Assembly (NCBI RefSeq): GCF_002994745.2
Contig: NC_037091.1
Location: forward strand, 7,216,001 to 7,280,000
DNA: 64,000 nt
Reading direction: 5' to 3'
Source: Rosa chinensis
Lineage: Eukaryota; Streptophyta; Magnoliopsida; Rosales; Rosaceae
In this document: positions 22,560 to 32,130 of the stretch, in pieces
How positions within the stretch are numbered: the stretch's first letter is position 1
How the letters are laid out: each line of letters begins with the position of its first letter
Translations under genes and position numbers: made by a program
The notes under the pieces: generated by a model
The model's input: the letters and a program-made list of their open reading frames with translations, nothing else
Databases searched by the model: none
What the model was told of the DNA's origin: nothing

Positions 22560-22797
22560 TTTAAATTCTTTGAAAAATGACCATTTTTAGGTTTCCAAGT
22601 TGATTTATAACCTGATTTTCTAAAAAGTTGAAAAAGGATCTAATGAAAAGATAAAAAGTCATAATCATCCCCATCAAGAATCAAAGAAATTTTGAAAAAT
22701 TACCATTTTTAGGTCTCCAAGTTGATTTATAACCTGATTTTCTAAAAAATTGAAAAAAGGACCTTATGGAGAGATAAAAAGTCATTATTATCCCCAT
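22560..22797. repeat. Two-copy tandem duplication, ~120 bp
   Basis: TTTGAAAAATGACCATTTTTAG...TTGATTTATAACCTGATTTTC...AAGATAAAAAGTCATAATCATCCCC occurs at about 22569 and again at about 22690, with some divergence. No coding content. Confidence 0.8.
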
Positions 22798-25700
22798 GAA
22801 GTCTCTTTGTAAGCTAACTTTCTAGCAACACTAATCTCCCCCCCCCCCTCCCTTTAACAAAAGTCAATTCCATCATATTGTCGCCATTGTGTGCTTTCTT
22901 CTCCAATGAATGCCAAAGAAGTTTGTTGTCATAATCTTCCCCTCTGGCAAAAACTAATTTTAGTTTTCATGTATCTTCCTCTTTCTTTCTACTTCTATGA
23001 CTTGAATTAAGTTACATATGGAAAATTTCTTGTTCTTTTCTATTTTACAGAGTCCTTTAACAATTAAGTGAGAGATTTAACATGTTCAATTGAAAATAAG
23101 GTCAAGATTTCCTAGGAATACGTTGAATATGATTTGAACGTGATATAAACTTGAATCATCATTTGAACATGCTGATTGAGAGACTGTTCATGTCATACTA
23201 TACAAAACACCGAATTCTAACCATATGCCTACAAATCTTCAGTAATTTGCTTCGTCATTACTGTGATCTTCTTCATGTCTAATCAAAATGTTTTTTTTTT
23301 TTTTTAACTTCCAAATTCTCTAGCTTCACTTCTATTTTTTCATTGCAAGCAAAGACTATACACGATGAAGCTTTCTAAGAGGAAAATTATAAGAGAAATA
23401 TAGATATGAACAAGTATAGATGTTTGATTAGATGTGTATGTAGTGTCATTCTGATGTCTCGTTTAATACCTTCAAAAATGTAGAAATTTATCTTATTTGA
23501 CTGTCGGGTCCCTGATTTTCTCAAAAGTACCAACACCTCCAAAAACATCATAGTAGCAATGTCTCTGTAGGTAGACCCGATTGATTATACGCAATTATAA
23601 ACAATACTGTTTTTTTTTTTTTTTTCAACATTTCCTAATGGAGAAATTTTAAATACACATCCCTATTATTTTATATTTCAAATCAGATTTTATAGGTAGG
23701 TTAAATGACCAAAATAGATATTTATGTATTAAAAGAAAATAATAATAATAATAATAATAATCATATGTTCCTTATATTAGTCTATAATTATAAACACAAT
23801 GAATTTCTATACATGGCATCCTCATTTAAAACAAGAATAAAGTTAGAAACCATCTAATTTACATTTTTCTTAAATGAATTGTAATTAAATGGGGTGAGAT
23901 ACCTTGTAATTTAGAATTTTGAAATCAATAGCGTTAAATGTTTTTAAAACAGATCGCTTTACTCCCACTTTTTAGTTTTTTTATTTTATTTTATTTTTAT
24001 CTAAAAGTGATGATTAGACAATTTCTTATCTAACATAAAACATCACATGTATAAAACTTTGTAATTGTTAATGTGTTTGACCATCCAATGATAACTTCGT
24101 AGTTCCACCATTGTGGAGAAACCACTGATACAGTTTTGGTTGAATGTTCGACTCAAAATTTTATACTTGATTAATAGGGTGTTTGGTGGATGAGAACTCA
24201 AATAATACAAACCTATTTCTAAGCATCCATTTGAACTTTGAAGGGACCAATAATGAATCCTTATGGATTTCCCAATAACTAACACAAGTAATTAATATGG
24301 TCAATTTTATATACTAATCAAATGTTAAATAATAGTGTATTGCATGATTTTTAAGTTTAAGGATATTTTAGGTAATTTGCGTTGTGTATTTAGTAAAATG
24401 TTAGAATGAGAAATTAAATTGTAGGTGTATTGAGTAAGGAGTGTGTATTTAAAACTTCTCTTTCCTTCTTTTTTTATTTTTTTTTCCTCTTTTTTTGATC
24501 ACCTTTTTTTTTTTTTTGGAAACTTTCTTTTCTATATAAAATCACTCACTCCCACACTTATTATTTTGTAACACACTTTTTACTTTTCTTTTCTTTTAAA
24601 GCACTCAAACATAAAGTCATTCTCTCGAATCACTTCACAAACTACCATGGAATGGTAGGATAAAAGTGTATAGGCTAGGTAGGAATTTGTGGTGCAAATG
24701 AATAAAAAGGCTAAATATATAAATAGGCTCAAAGTGGCAATCTAGTGGTAAATGTCTTTGGACACATGCTTCTTTGGCCATGGTGGTAATTAACCCTAAT
24801 GCCTCAATCATTTCCATCCCGTTGTGAGCTAACAAGTAGCCTTAAGAGGTCTCCAGCAAGTTCTAGATACGCAATGTCATGAAATTGTACACACATGAAA
24901 GAAAAAGTGAATGAACAATGCATACACCATAGATATTAGGCTCAAAAGCTCACAAATAAGGCATGCAAGTTAATCAAATCATCTATATGCTACTCTATAA
25001 TTATGATGAACCAACCTAACCATAAGCTATGTGCACACATATAGTCAAGCATAGATCACATATAGACTTAATCACAAACAAATTCGAAGTCCTAGATCAT
25101 GCTCAATCTATTCACAATCATAACAAGTTAAGTCCATGTCTCGCCATTGGGGTTTGAAAAGGCATTCACCATTAAATTCTAATTACAAAAAGCTAATTTA
25201 AAAAGGAAAAGTTTTTTTTTTCTTTTTTTTTTTAATAGGGCACCCAAGCCCTCACCCCCACACTTAAAAGTTATTAACATATAAGTGTAGCTTGCACAAT
25301 CTTTAAGCAAACAATTATCCAATATTTGATAATAAATTAAGGAATATCACGGTATGCTCCGAGATTGCTTGATCTTCAAGTACACTTTATTTAGCCTCTA
25401 AATAATATTTTTTGAACTTGTCGAAAATATATAACTTGGGCCACCGATATTGGCCCGGTTTTCTTCGAGTCCCCCTCGTCGGGAAAAAATGTTAATTTTG
25501 GGTTTAAACAATCACCACCATGCACGACAGCACTTTTTAGCGATCCTTCATGATAAGTTATGGAATCTTGGAATGGAAGTTGTAGAGGGGATTGTTGGTC
25601 GATGTAGACGAAGGACTTCATGACAGTTGATTTGCTAATGTATTGCTGATGAAGGTATATGTGGTTTGCCATAAAGATTGTTCTCCTATTACTATACGGA

Positions 25701-26001
25701 AATGAGTGTGGATTAATTCACTTGATGATATGCTATATTGAGTTAGGATTGATACATCTTTTTAGAAAACTATAAAGACTTCATTGCTCAATTAATACAA
25801 TTATCACAGATTCATCTCAAAATCAATATACAAATGAAACTCATGAGTGCCAGTCTAACAGAGTAAACACAAGCGTGCTTGTTTACTATCTCAATATACC
25901 ACCAAAAGTGAGAAAAACCGAACCCGGTTGAAGTTCTATGATCGGATGAGTATGAAAACCGATATGGCAGGTAGAAACCAAGAAGTGTTGTTCTTGAAAA
26001 T
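22798..26001. other. AT-rich intergenic stretch, no gene recognised
   Basis: Contains poly-T tracts, an (AAT)n repeat near 23742-23760 and several short frames without domains (24043-24285, 24635-24835 and 25391-25672 on the minus strand). The last one reads LNPKLTFFPDEGDSKKTGPI; its origin is unknown. I see no intact element ends here. Confidence 0.4.
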
Positions 26002-26774
26002 TCATTTCATGGCCTCTGACGATAATGGCATTCTTGCTGGTTCTACTGCTGAGCTCGGTGGAGTTGAGAAGCTTGGTTTTGTGCTTGACTTGTTTGTTGG
26101 TTTTGGCCGTTTCATAACCTGAAAATTAATTAACGTCCCAAACTCAAATTAAAGGCTTCCCTAATCTGCGATTAAGGTAAAATAATCAAGATACTGATGA
26201 AGTGGTGAGACTAGTACCAGAAGGAGGAGGACATGAAATCACCGAAATTGTGGTGTTGCAGAGAGGAGGGAGTTCCGGCGACTCTGTATGATAAATTGGA
26301 TCCAAGAAATCATAATCAATTTTCATAATTACAGATTTGATTTGAGAAATTAAAGATTGGGGGAAAAGAAAATGATGAAGAAAATCAAGAACCTGAGCAG
26401 AGAGACTGAAGAAAAGTAGAAATAGTGGTGAAGTTCCGGCTACGGAAAATTGAAGAGAGAGAGAGGACGCGAGCGACGGTCACCGGAAAGCCTAGCATCA
26501 GAGGATCTTGGACCAGGTAGCAGAGGCAAACAGCGCGGCCTGAGTCGGCTGCAGACGAGAATGCCTCACAGCACTTGGAGGTCGGCGAGTCGGAGAGGTT
26601 GTTCGGCGCCGACGCCACGTACGATAGGCACGGCGAGAAACGGACGAGCTCGTCGGCGCAAGCGGACGGCGACGATTCTTTTGCTGACTTTTCGGAGCCT
26701 AGAGTGACGAACAAGGAGGCGAGGAGGAGGATGGCCATGAGAGACGACGAGCGCAGAGTGGTGGCGGTGCTCAT
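26002..26774 (-). CDS. Non-specific lipid-transfer protein-like (LTPG/AAI family), secreted
   Basis: Exons 26393-26774, 26195-26283 and 26002-26118 (minus) join in phase to 195 residues with consensus GT-AG borders. The start at 26774 is chosen because it opens a signal peptide (MSTATTLRSSSLMAILLLASLFVTLG); the upstream in-frame ATG lies before a CT repeat that is 5' UTR. The cysteine frame follows: SAC, FSPC, KCC, CLC and SLC, the layout of GPI-anchored lipid-transfer proteins, which bind lipids in the cell wall or at the plasma membrane. The cysteine normally found about 25 residues after CLC is absent (SLSSIF there). Exon 2 gives a Pro/Ser/Thr-rich tail. Exon 3 ends without a hydrophobic GPI signal, so anchoring is doubtful unless the 3' exon is spliced differently. 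Confidence 0.8.
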
Positions 26775-26785
26775 GATTAAAAGGC

Positions 26786-26787
<2 letters not shown>

Positions 26788-26820
<33 letters not shown>
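26788..26820. repeat. (GA)n microsatellite in 5' UTR of the lipid-transfer gene
   Basis: About 16 GA units on the plus strand, read as CT in the transcript, a few bases upstream of the chosen ATG. Such CT tracts are common in plant core promoters and leaders. Confidence 0.9.
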
Positions 26821-26823
<3 letters not shown>

Positions 26824-27089
26824 GGCGGGAAACGAAGTTTTGTTGTCTCTGAAATGCCCTTATGGTTTCTATGATTTACGTTCTTGTACAATTAGTTAGG
26901 AGAGTAGAAGAAGGCGGTGCTCAACTGCTCACCGTTTGGCTAGTTAAATCTTATAGAAATTAGAAAAATGGTTTTAGGATGATAATGGGTTGTTTTTGAA
27001 TTTTGTTTGTTCCACGTGATTAGCAATTTTGTAGAATAAATTGCTAGAATTAATGCTTTTTGTGGATCGTTCAAACATGATAAGCTATT

Positions 27090-28202
27090 TTTTTTTGTTG
27101 AATAAAGGGTTGGTGCGGCTGCCCTTAAGCTTTGATTAAAGAAACTGTCGAATACAGGGGGGGGGGACACATTGAGCCTAAACCCCTGCTTACAATAGAC
27201 ACCTAGAAAACATCCTGACATAATATCTTCACTCTCTACTAAACAATTGTATTCAATTACACACCAACTAGCAAAGAGCGCTCGACAGGCGACTCTATTT
27301 GCTAAAGATAACTCGATTTGCAACTTGATTACAGCATAGCATAATTTCCCTACTCACAGCTTTCCCATCATGTTGCCACTGGAAAATACATCCAGTGACA
27401 CTTAGTCTCACCCTGCCACTAGACGGTAGCGACCATTTGACGAAGCAAGGAACTCGCCGCCTACCTAGAGCAGACAAGGCACTTAGAGGGCACATCCAGG
27501 CACAAAGCCCGACTAGCCTTACACCACTACAGTAAGAATTTATTTTCAACAGAACAACAACCGTAAACAAACAACTGGAAACAAAACAAACAGAAATTAA
27601 AAACCACCAACAAGGCCCAAAAGCGAAAGCCCGGCCCAACCACCATCTCCCCCGAGGACCCAACGCAGAAGCCCACCAAGAATGCATCCAACGCCATCCG
27701 CCGGCACCAGACCGCCCCCAAGGATCACTACGCCGCCACGCTGCAACTCTGCACCCCCGCACCACCGCGACACTGTGTAGGCCACCCAACAATTAGATCA
27801 GCGCTCGAAACCAGATCCAAAAATGAGCTAAGCCCTCGCCGGGCTCATCACTGCCATGAGATCGAGATCTCAGCTGCAGCCCAGACCCCAGATGCCATAG
27901 AGACTCCACGATTCGCTGCCGGCAAGCCGCGCCCCAGAGCCACCCCACATCAGCCCACTCCCACGATCTGGGAGGGACATCGACATCGATCCCCCCACAA
28001 CCAGATCGAACCTTCTTTCTCCCACGTGGACCACACTTCAGCTCAAGAGACCCACTGCACTCCCAAACCAACATCATTTCCCGGACCGAAACGCGGCGGC
28101 AAGAGGGCCGAAGCCGTTCAGCCGGGAGAGATCGCACTAGAACTTGTCTCTTCTTTCTCGCGCGTGAGGCGCGTTCCTCTCGTCGCTTATAATATTTTTT
28201 TT
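27090..28202 (-). mobile_element. Poly(A) retroposon (non-LTR) with 15-bp target-site duplication
   Basis: ACATGATAAGCTATT occurs at 27075-27089 and again at 28203-28217. Directly after the left copy is a T run (27090-27096), the poly(A) tail of a minus-strand element. The inserted 1113 bases are GC-rich at the 5' side (right) and contain minus-strand frames of 114 and 165 codons without recognisable domains. Neither reverse transcriptase nor endonuclease is seen. It could be an internally deleted LINE, a LINE-mobilised transcript or a large SINE-like unit. Confidence 0.85.
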
Positions 28203-28217
28203 ACATGATAAGCTATT

Positions 28218-28580
28218 ATATAGCCCAGAAATATGATCGCTTTAGAAAACTGTGTAAGCTGAAAATGAGATAAAAGTAGTCTGTTATATTCATTTGATTT
28301 CGAAAAATTTAAAGGTTACTAAATGAACATGCAAGACATTTATGTAACCAGATTAGCAAACTTTAAATCTAAACAAAAGTAACAACTCAGATGAATGAAT
28401 CGAAATGCAAATTAATCATGGAAGTTGATGTGGAAAGTACATATCAACTAAACAATGTTACTAGTAATAAGCATCTAATTCCTTATAACATGTTTCTTGG
28501 CACAAGAAACTCCACTATGCTTTCATCAACACACAAGAGGAGGCTTTATTTGTTTTTTCTTAGGGCCGTGGGGTTACATA
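28218..28580. other. Spacer between retroposon and BAHD pseudogene
   Basis: AT-rich; nothing recognised apart from probable 3' UTR of the BAHD gene. Confidence 0.4.
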
Positions 28581-29916
28581 TCAAATAACTATAGGATTGA
28601 GAGATGCATACGCAAGCAACTCCTTATTGGTTTCAATTATAGCCATGTCGTCTTCTTTTAAACTCAAGAATGCTTCTATGCCTTCTCCATCTTTTGTATC
28701 AATAAAAAAAAAAAGATTCTTGATTGGGAAACCTGGAATAGTGACCCACGATGGCTTTCCCCATCCAAAATTGGCTTCATAGAAGCCAAACCTACACCAA
28801 CTGCTACATGTATAGTTATTTATATCATTCTTACCCATTAAATCTTCATGCTCTTTGAAATGTTGGTAGATATCATCTCCGCTAACTCCATTACCATATT
28901 TCACTTTAAATTTCTCAATACTTTCCCGTAGTATAGCAACCAAGTTTTGAAGAGTTGCCTCACGTTCTTGTGTCTTTGCTGGGACATATCCTAAAAGATT
29001 TCCCATTAAAGTGGGATGCCCCAATACTTTCCGCATGTTTGCTGCTAGAAATTTGCATTGCTGGCCTTGTAACACCTAAGTTTGATCTTGATACGTCCCT
29101 TGCACATTTCCAAATAAGCGCTGACACTACTTCAACCCGAGTTGGATTTGGAACGATGGCACTGGCGGCTTTAGACTTGAGACGTAGAATATTTGAGGCA
29201 TCAAAAACAAATCTCCTTTTTGCACAATCTTCATAAACATATTCCCCAGAAGTTTGCAATGACTTGATGAATAAATCTTGTGGTGGGTAAATAGATGCTG
29301 CAACACCAAATTCTGCAGTTGGAAGAGCCACTACATCAGTGCCAAGGCCCATTGCTACCTAGCTACATATGAATGTTCCGAGTGTGAAGCCGTCTGCGAT
29401 CTTATGTGAAATGCTAATCCCAATTGCAATTCCGCCACATTCAAAAAAGTTGGCTTGGACTAGTAGGAGGTAGCCTGTGCTTTCAAATGTTGATTCTATG
29501 CCATTTGGAAGTAATTGATTTACTATTCCATCATGGGGCTTTTCCAAAACCTTTGATATGGGACAATTGACACTGGTTTGGATAAATGCCTCACCATGGT
29601 CATTGCAACAGATTGAAAGAATGTTGTTGTGGCTAAATATTCTTCCTGCGAAAGGATAGAAGCGGCTGAGGGCTTTAGATAATGAAGTTTTCAGAAGCTT
29701 GGATCTTTCGGTAATCAATGAGTAGTGGTGATCAACTGTATTGCCCTTTTGATTAGTAGTACTATTGTTGGGATAGAAGAGAAGTAGGGGGACATACAAG
29801 TCCGGTAAAAACTGATCAAAAACAGAAAGGTTGGAAGTTGTAAGGTGGTGAGGAGTAGGAGATGATGGTGTAATTGTTTCCTTGTTGATCACTTCAACCC
29901 TCATTTTTGAACACAT
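28581..29916 (-). pseudogene. BAHD acyltransferase, vinorine-synthase-like, disabled
   Basis: A 1.34-kb span equals about 445 codons, the full family length. The ATG at 29916 opens the usual N-terminus (MRVEVINKETITPSSPTPHHL nearby). The catalytic HxxxD motif is intact as SHKIADG (H171 and D175). The structural DFGWG motif is present as NFGWGKP, with Asp changed to Asn. Enzymes of this family transfer acyl groups from acyl-CoA to alcohols or amines of specialised metabolites in the cytosol. Two lesions are visible: a TAG at 29359-29361, where the family usually has Trp just after the HxxxD helix, and a frame change at about 29040-29075, between NLGVTRP and MRKVLGHPTLMGN. The lesions make it a pseudogene unless they are assembly errors. 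Confidence 0.88.
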
Positions 29917-29952
29917 TTTTCTTCACACATGAGTTTCATAATGAAACATTCA

Positions 29953-29962
29953 TCTATATAAA
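29953..29962 (-). promoter_or_regulatory. TATA box candidate of BAHD pseudogene
   Basis: The minus strand reads CCTTTATATAG about 40 bases upstream of the ATG at 29916. This is close for a plant TATA box but possible with a short leader. Confidence 0.4.
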
Positions 29963-30680
29963 GGCATATGATGGTGCAATGGAAGTCAATTTCTCTAATC
30001 TCCTGTATGCATTTTTTGACAATTAAAACTTTTGGAACTAAAATTTAAATTTAGATGAAAGAACTAGAGAAAAAAAAGAAAAGAAAAAAAAAACGCTCTT
30101 GATGAATACTAAATAAACCCTAATAAACTTGCTTGAGAAAAACAAGATTTAGTAAAACGCAAAGAGTAGAGAATAAAATAACTCTTTTTTTCTTTTGTTA
30201 TGGGAAGACATTAAGAATTTCTTTTTAAGGAAATGAATATTCATATATTCTCACGACTTCAAAGAGTCAGCACCAGGATATTACATACGACAGAGCCTCG
30301 CGAATAAAAAGAAATACTCTTTGCCTTTTCTGCCTAACCGGGAAGAAAATCCCTAACAAATAACACTCATTAAAGAAATTCCATGCACACTTTATTCCTA
30401 AACTAAAAAACAAAGGTAAAGTTAAACTATGCCTAAGAACACAACTCACATGAGACATAGTGATCACCTGCAACTCACAAGAGACACAGTAATTGTTGTA
30501 CGAGACTGGAAGAATTTTTTTACTTCTTTTGGCTTACTCACTAGAATTATTTATATTTCCTTTTAAATAGAGCATTCTTTTTATTATTTCATTGAACACG
30601 ATCAAATTCTTTTCTATTTTCCAAAGATATGCTGGACTTATTGATTGGACAAATTAATTCATTAGACTTTGATTTAAAAA
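29963..30680. other. AT-rich spacer
   Basis: Poly-A patches and short frames only (30267-30473, minus). No element ends or domains seen. Confidence 0.4.
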
Positions 30681-30893
30681 ACTAGGTGGGCTATGATACA
30701 AAGTCATATGATTTGACAAAAAGTGACTGGTCTCTTCTATTTAAATAACGTGTTGGATATCGCACCATATATGGATCCCATGCCATTCTCTTAATCAGGA
30801 GAAGTCTTGTACTACAATGACTGATCGATCGACCAGAATTTGATATATTATAGGGACCTCTCATAACCAGGTAAGACGAGACAACAATAATCA

Positions 30894-30974
30894 ATGGCGT
30901 CAAGAGCTTCAATGGCGTGTTCTTCTTGTTTTGGTATTCTTCTTCCTCTTTTATTTCTTTTTAGTTTTTGTTGA
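30894..30974 (+). CDS. 26-residue signal-peptide-like micro-ORF (left arm)
   Basis: MASRASMACSSC followed by a hydrophobic GILLPLLFLFSF stretch and a stop. It looks like a secretory signal peptide from a first exon whose remainder was lost. It is preserved in all three copies of the repeat. No mature peptide follows, so a functional product is doubtful. Confidence 0.4.
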   Translation: MASRASMACSSCFGILLPLLFLFSFC

Positions 30975-31226
30975 TTTTGATATTCCAAATTTTAGTTTTG
31001 TTTTTTATTTTAATGAAGGAAAATTTGATTTTAGATTAGAAAATATAATGTCATGTCATTTGCCAAGTCAGCCTATTGTATGTTGATCTGAACCATTGAA
31101 CATTTTAAAATCTAATGGCTCACAATGTGTGTCAAAGTTTTTGTAAAAAAAGGTGTCCCTTGATCCAGGGGATCAAATTTTCCTTCATTAAAAGAAAAAA
31201 CAAAACTAAAATTCAGAATATCAAAA

Positions 31227-31307
31227 TCAACAAAAGCTAAAAAGAAATAAAAGAAGAAGAAGAATACCAGAACAAGAAGAACACGCCATTGAAGCTCTTG
31301 ACGCCAT
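31227..31307 (-). CDS. 26-residue signal-peptide-like micro-ORF (right arm)
   Basis: The inverted copy keeps the same ATG, the same length and the same hydrophobic core, with small substitutions near the Leu-rich part. Same reservations as for the left-arm copy. Confidence 0.4.
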   Translation of the reverse strand: MASRASMACSSCSGILLLLLFLFSFC

Positions 31308-31502
31308 TGATTGTTGTTGTCTCGTCTTACCTAGTTATGAGAGGTCCCTATAATATATCAAATTCTGGTCGGTCGATCAGTCATTGTAGTACAAGACTTC
31401 TCCTGATTAAGAGAATGGTATGGGATCCATATATAGTGAGATATCCAAACACGTTATTTAAATAGAAGAGACCAGTCACTTTTTGTCAAATCATATGACT
31501 TT

Positions 31503-31971
31503 GCATTTGTAAACTATAATTGATTTTTATTGTCTATGTCTCAGAACATGTGACTCTAATTTCTACCGATAGCACCTACTAGAAAGGGTGGTAGAAGAGG
31601 AAGAAGGCTGTGAGCTTGCAGTTCATGTCTGGGCATGACTGTTTCTGTCACCTAGTTGGATTATGACTCTTAAACCCACAAATCATATGCTTCATCAATG
31701 AAATGAATGATTAAACAAAAAATTATGTTTGATATGAACTTGCACATATTTGTGTATCGGGTTTTGGAATTAGATGAACAAGAGTTAAAATACTAAACTG
31801 GGCACAAGAAACAGAGCAAGAAACCAATCAACAAAGCTAAGAAACTGATGCGCCTCCTTAGACTAAACAAGGTTGAGCTAAGATAGATATATTACACTGA
31901 AAAATTCAATATTTCGAGAGGTTTAGCTAGCAAGAAACAGATGGTGATAAGAAGATGAGGGATTGAGCAAA
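31503..31971. other. Spacer between inverted repeat and third repeat copy
   Basis: No coding or repeat structure recognised. Confidence 0.4.
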
Positions 31972-32130
31972 GTCATATGATTCGATAAAAAGTGACTGGT
32001 CTCTTATATTTAAATGACATGTTTGGATATCGCACTGTATATGGATCCCATGCCATTCTCCTAATCAGGAGAAGTTTTGAACTACAATGACTGATCGATC
32101 GACCATAATTTGAAATATTATGAGGACCTT
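31972..32130 (+). repeat. Third copy of the promoter/signal-peptide repeat, part 1
   Basis: Matches 30697-30860 of the left arm (AAGTCATATGATT, TGGATCCCATGCCATTCTC, CTGATCGATCGACCA). Continuity is interrupted after GAGGACCTT by the solo LTR and resumes at 35067. Confidence 0.85.

Larger units (their letters stand above)
30690..31502. repeat. Large inverted repeat: arms ~330-340 bp, loop ~140 bp
   Basis: Left arm 30690-31030 and right arm 31171-31502 are reverse complements with few mismatches, from GTCATATGATTTGACAAAAA inward to AATGAAGGAAAATTTGAT. Each arm holds a TATA-containing flank, an identical-length micro-ORF and its T-rich downstream part. Transcription through the locus would give a long hairpin RNA. 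A third, direct-orientation copy lies at 31972-32130 plus 35067-35172 plus 43630-43865, broken by two insertions. Confidence 0.9.
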
